Below, piece after piece: positions 5,621 through 5,851 of a stretch of DNA of 5,851 nucleotides. A program made the translations under genes and the position numbers. Within the stretch, counting starts at the first letter, position 1, and each line of letters opens with the position of its first letter. Source of the DNA: Desulfobacterales bacterium. GTDB lineage: Bacteria > Desulfobacterota > Desulfobacteria > Desulfobacterales > Desulfosalsimonadaceae. Location: the NCBI GenBank assembly GCA_007127175.1, contig SKZX01000125.1, forward strand, positions 1 through 5,851. The letters run 5' to 3'. The notes below the pieces were generated by a model. The model worked only from the letters and a program-made list of their open reading frames with translations. It did not search any database and was not told the origin of the DNA.

Positions 5621-5851
5621 CGTAACACATGCGCTGTCTTACCAAAATCTGCTTTTCAGAGGCCCTGCACAGGGTTTTGCCGCACCCTCGCTGTCACAAA
5701 ATACCACGATTTACCGTTTGCCAATACCCCTTGAAGGACCTTTCCCTGTTTCCCCTGCGTCTTTTTTATTGAAGATAACACAATGAAAAACCATACCATT
5801 TGATGTTTTTTGGGTTTGGGTTGGGCGCACACCCGTGCAATATGGCATAGC
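5594..5851. other. Gene-free tail of the window
   Basis: No convincing coding region on either strand. It holds the promoter candidate at 5592-5620, a small hairpin CCCTG-CA-CAGGG (5663-5674) followed by TTTT (5675-5678), and a G-rich stretch with three GGG runs (5812-5825). A 64-codon open frame from 5592 has no ribosome site and no recognisable features. The stretch is probably the upstream region of a gene beyond the window. Confidence 0.6.

Noticed and set aside
5592..5786. 64-codon open frame in the tail region
   Set aside because: Its start is within the terminator T-tract, it has no ribosome site, and its composition does not look coding.
5812..5825. G-rich stretch as a G-quadruplex
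   Set aside because: Only three GGG runs are present close together; four are needed.

Overview
This window looks like a chromosomal segment of a GC-rich bacterium. The purine-synthesis proteins resemble those I associate with Desulfobacterota (sulfate-reducing delta-type bacteria): a PurL with the ETHNSPS motif and a long, separate PurQ of 272 residues. That taxonomic guess is an inference from family resemblance, not a search result.

Layout. (1) Positions 1-2925 hold the 3' part of purL, whose start lies outside the window, followed 18 nt later by purQ. Together they encode the synthetase and glutaminase subunits of FGAM synthase (purine step 4). (2) Positions 2926-4160 form a visibly AT-richer island with two complete type II toxin-antitoxin modules transcribed away from each other. 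On the minus strand is a BrnT-type toxin followed directly by a BrnA-type antitoxin. On the plus strand is a ParD-like antitoxin followed by a ParE/RelE-fold toxin. Between them, about 220 bp carry two good promoter candidates, a perfect 15-bp tandem repeat beside the brn promoter, and an imperfect palindrome over the -10 of the parD-like promoter. (3) Positions 4183-5517 encode a GC-rich FAD/NAD(P)-dependent disulfide reductase of the CoA-disulfide reductase / NADH oxidase type. It starts only 22 nt after the toxin stop, with no visible terminator between them. (4) A strong nested-hairpin terminator lies at 5523-5593, followed by a gene-free tail with a promoter-like sequence.

How it fits together. 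purL and purQ look like one transcription unit, and purQ meets brnA tail to tail with 9 nt between the stops. The two toxin-antitoxin modules probably arrived as an accessory insertion, given their base composition and their position between unrelated housekeeping genes. The oxidoreductase may be read from the parD-like promoter, and the terminator at 5523-5593 would end that unit. I see no phage genes, transposase, CRISPR array or RNA gene, and nothing that clearly amounts to an undescribed system. The most unusual parts are the control region between the two modules and the close coupling of the second module to a redox enzyme.
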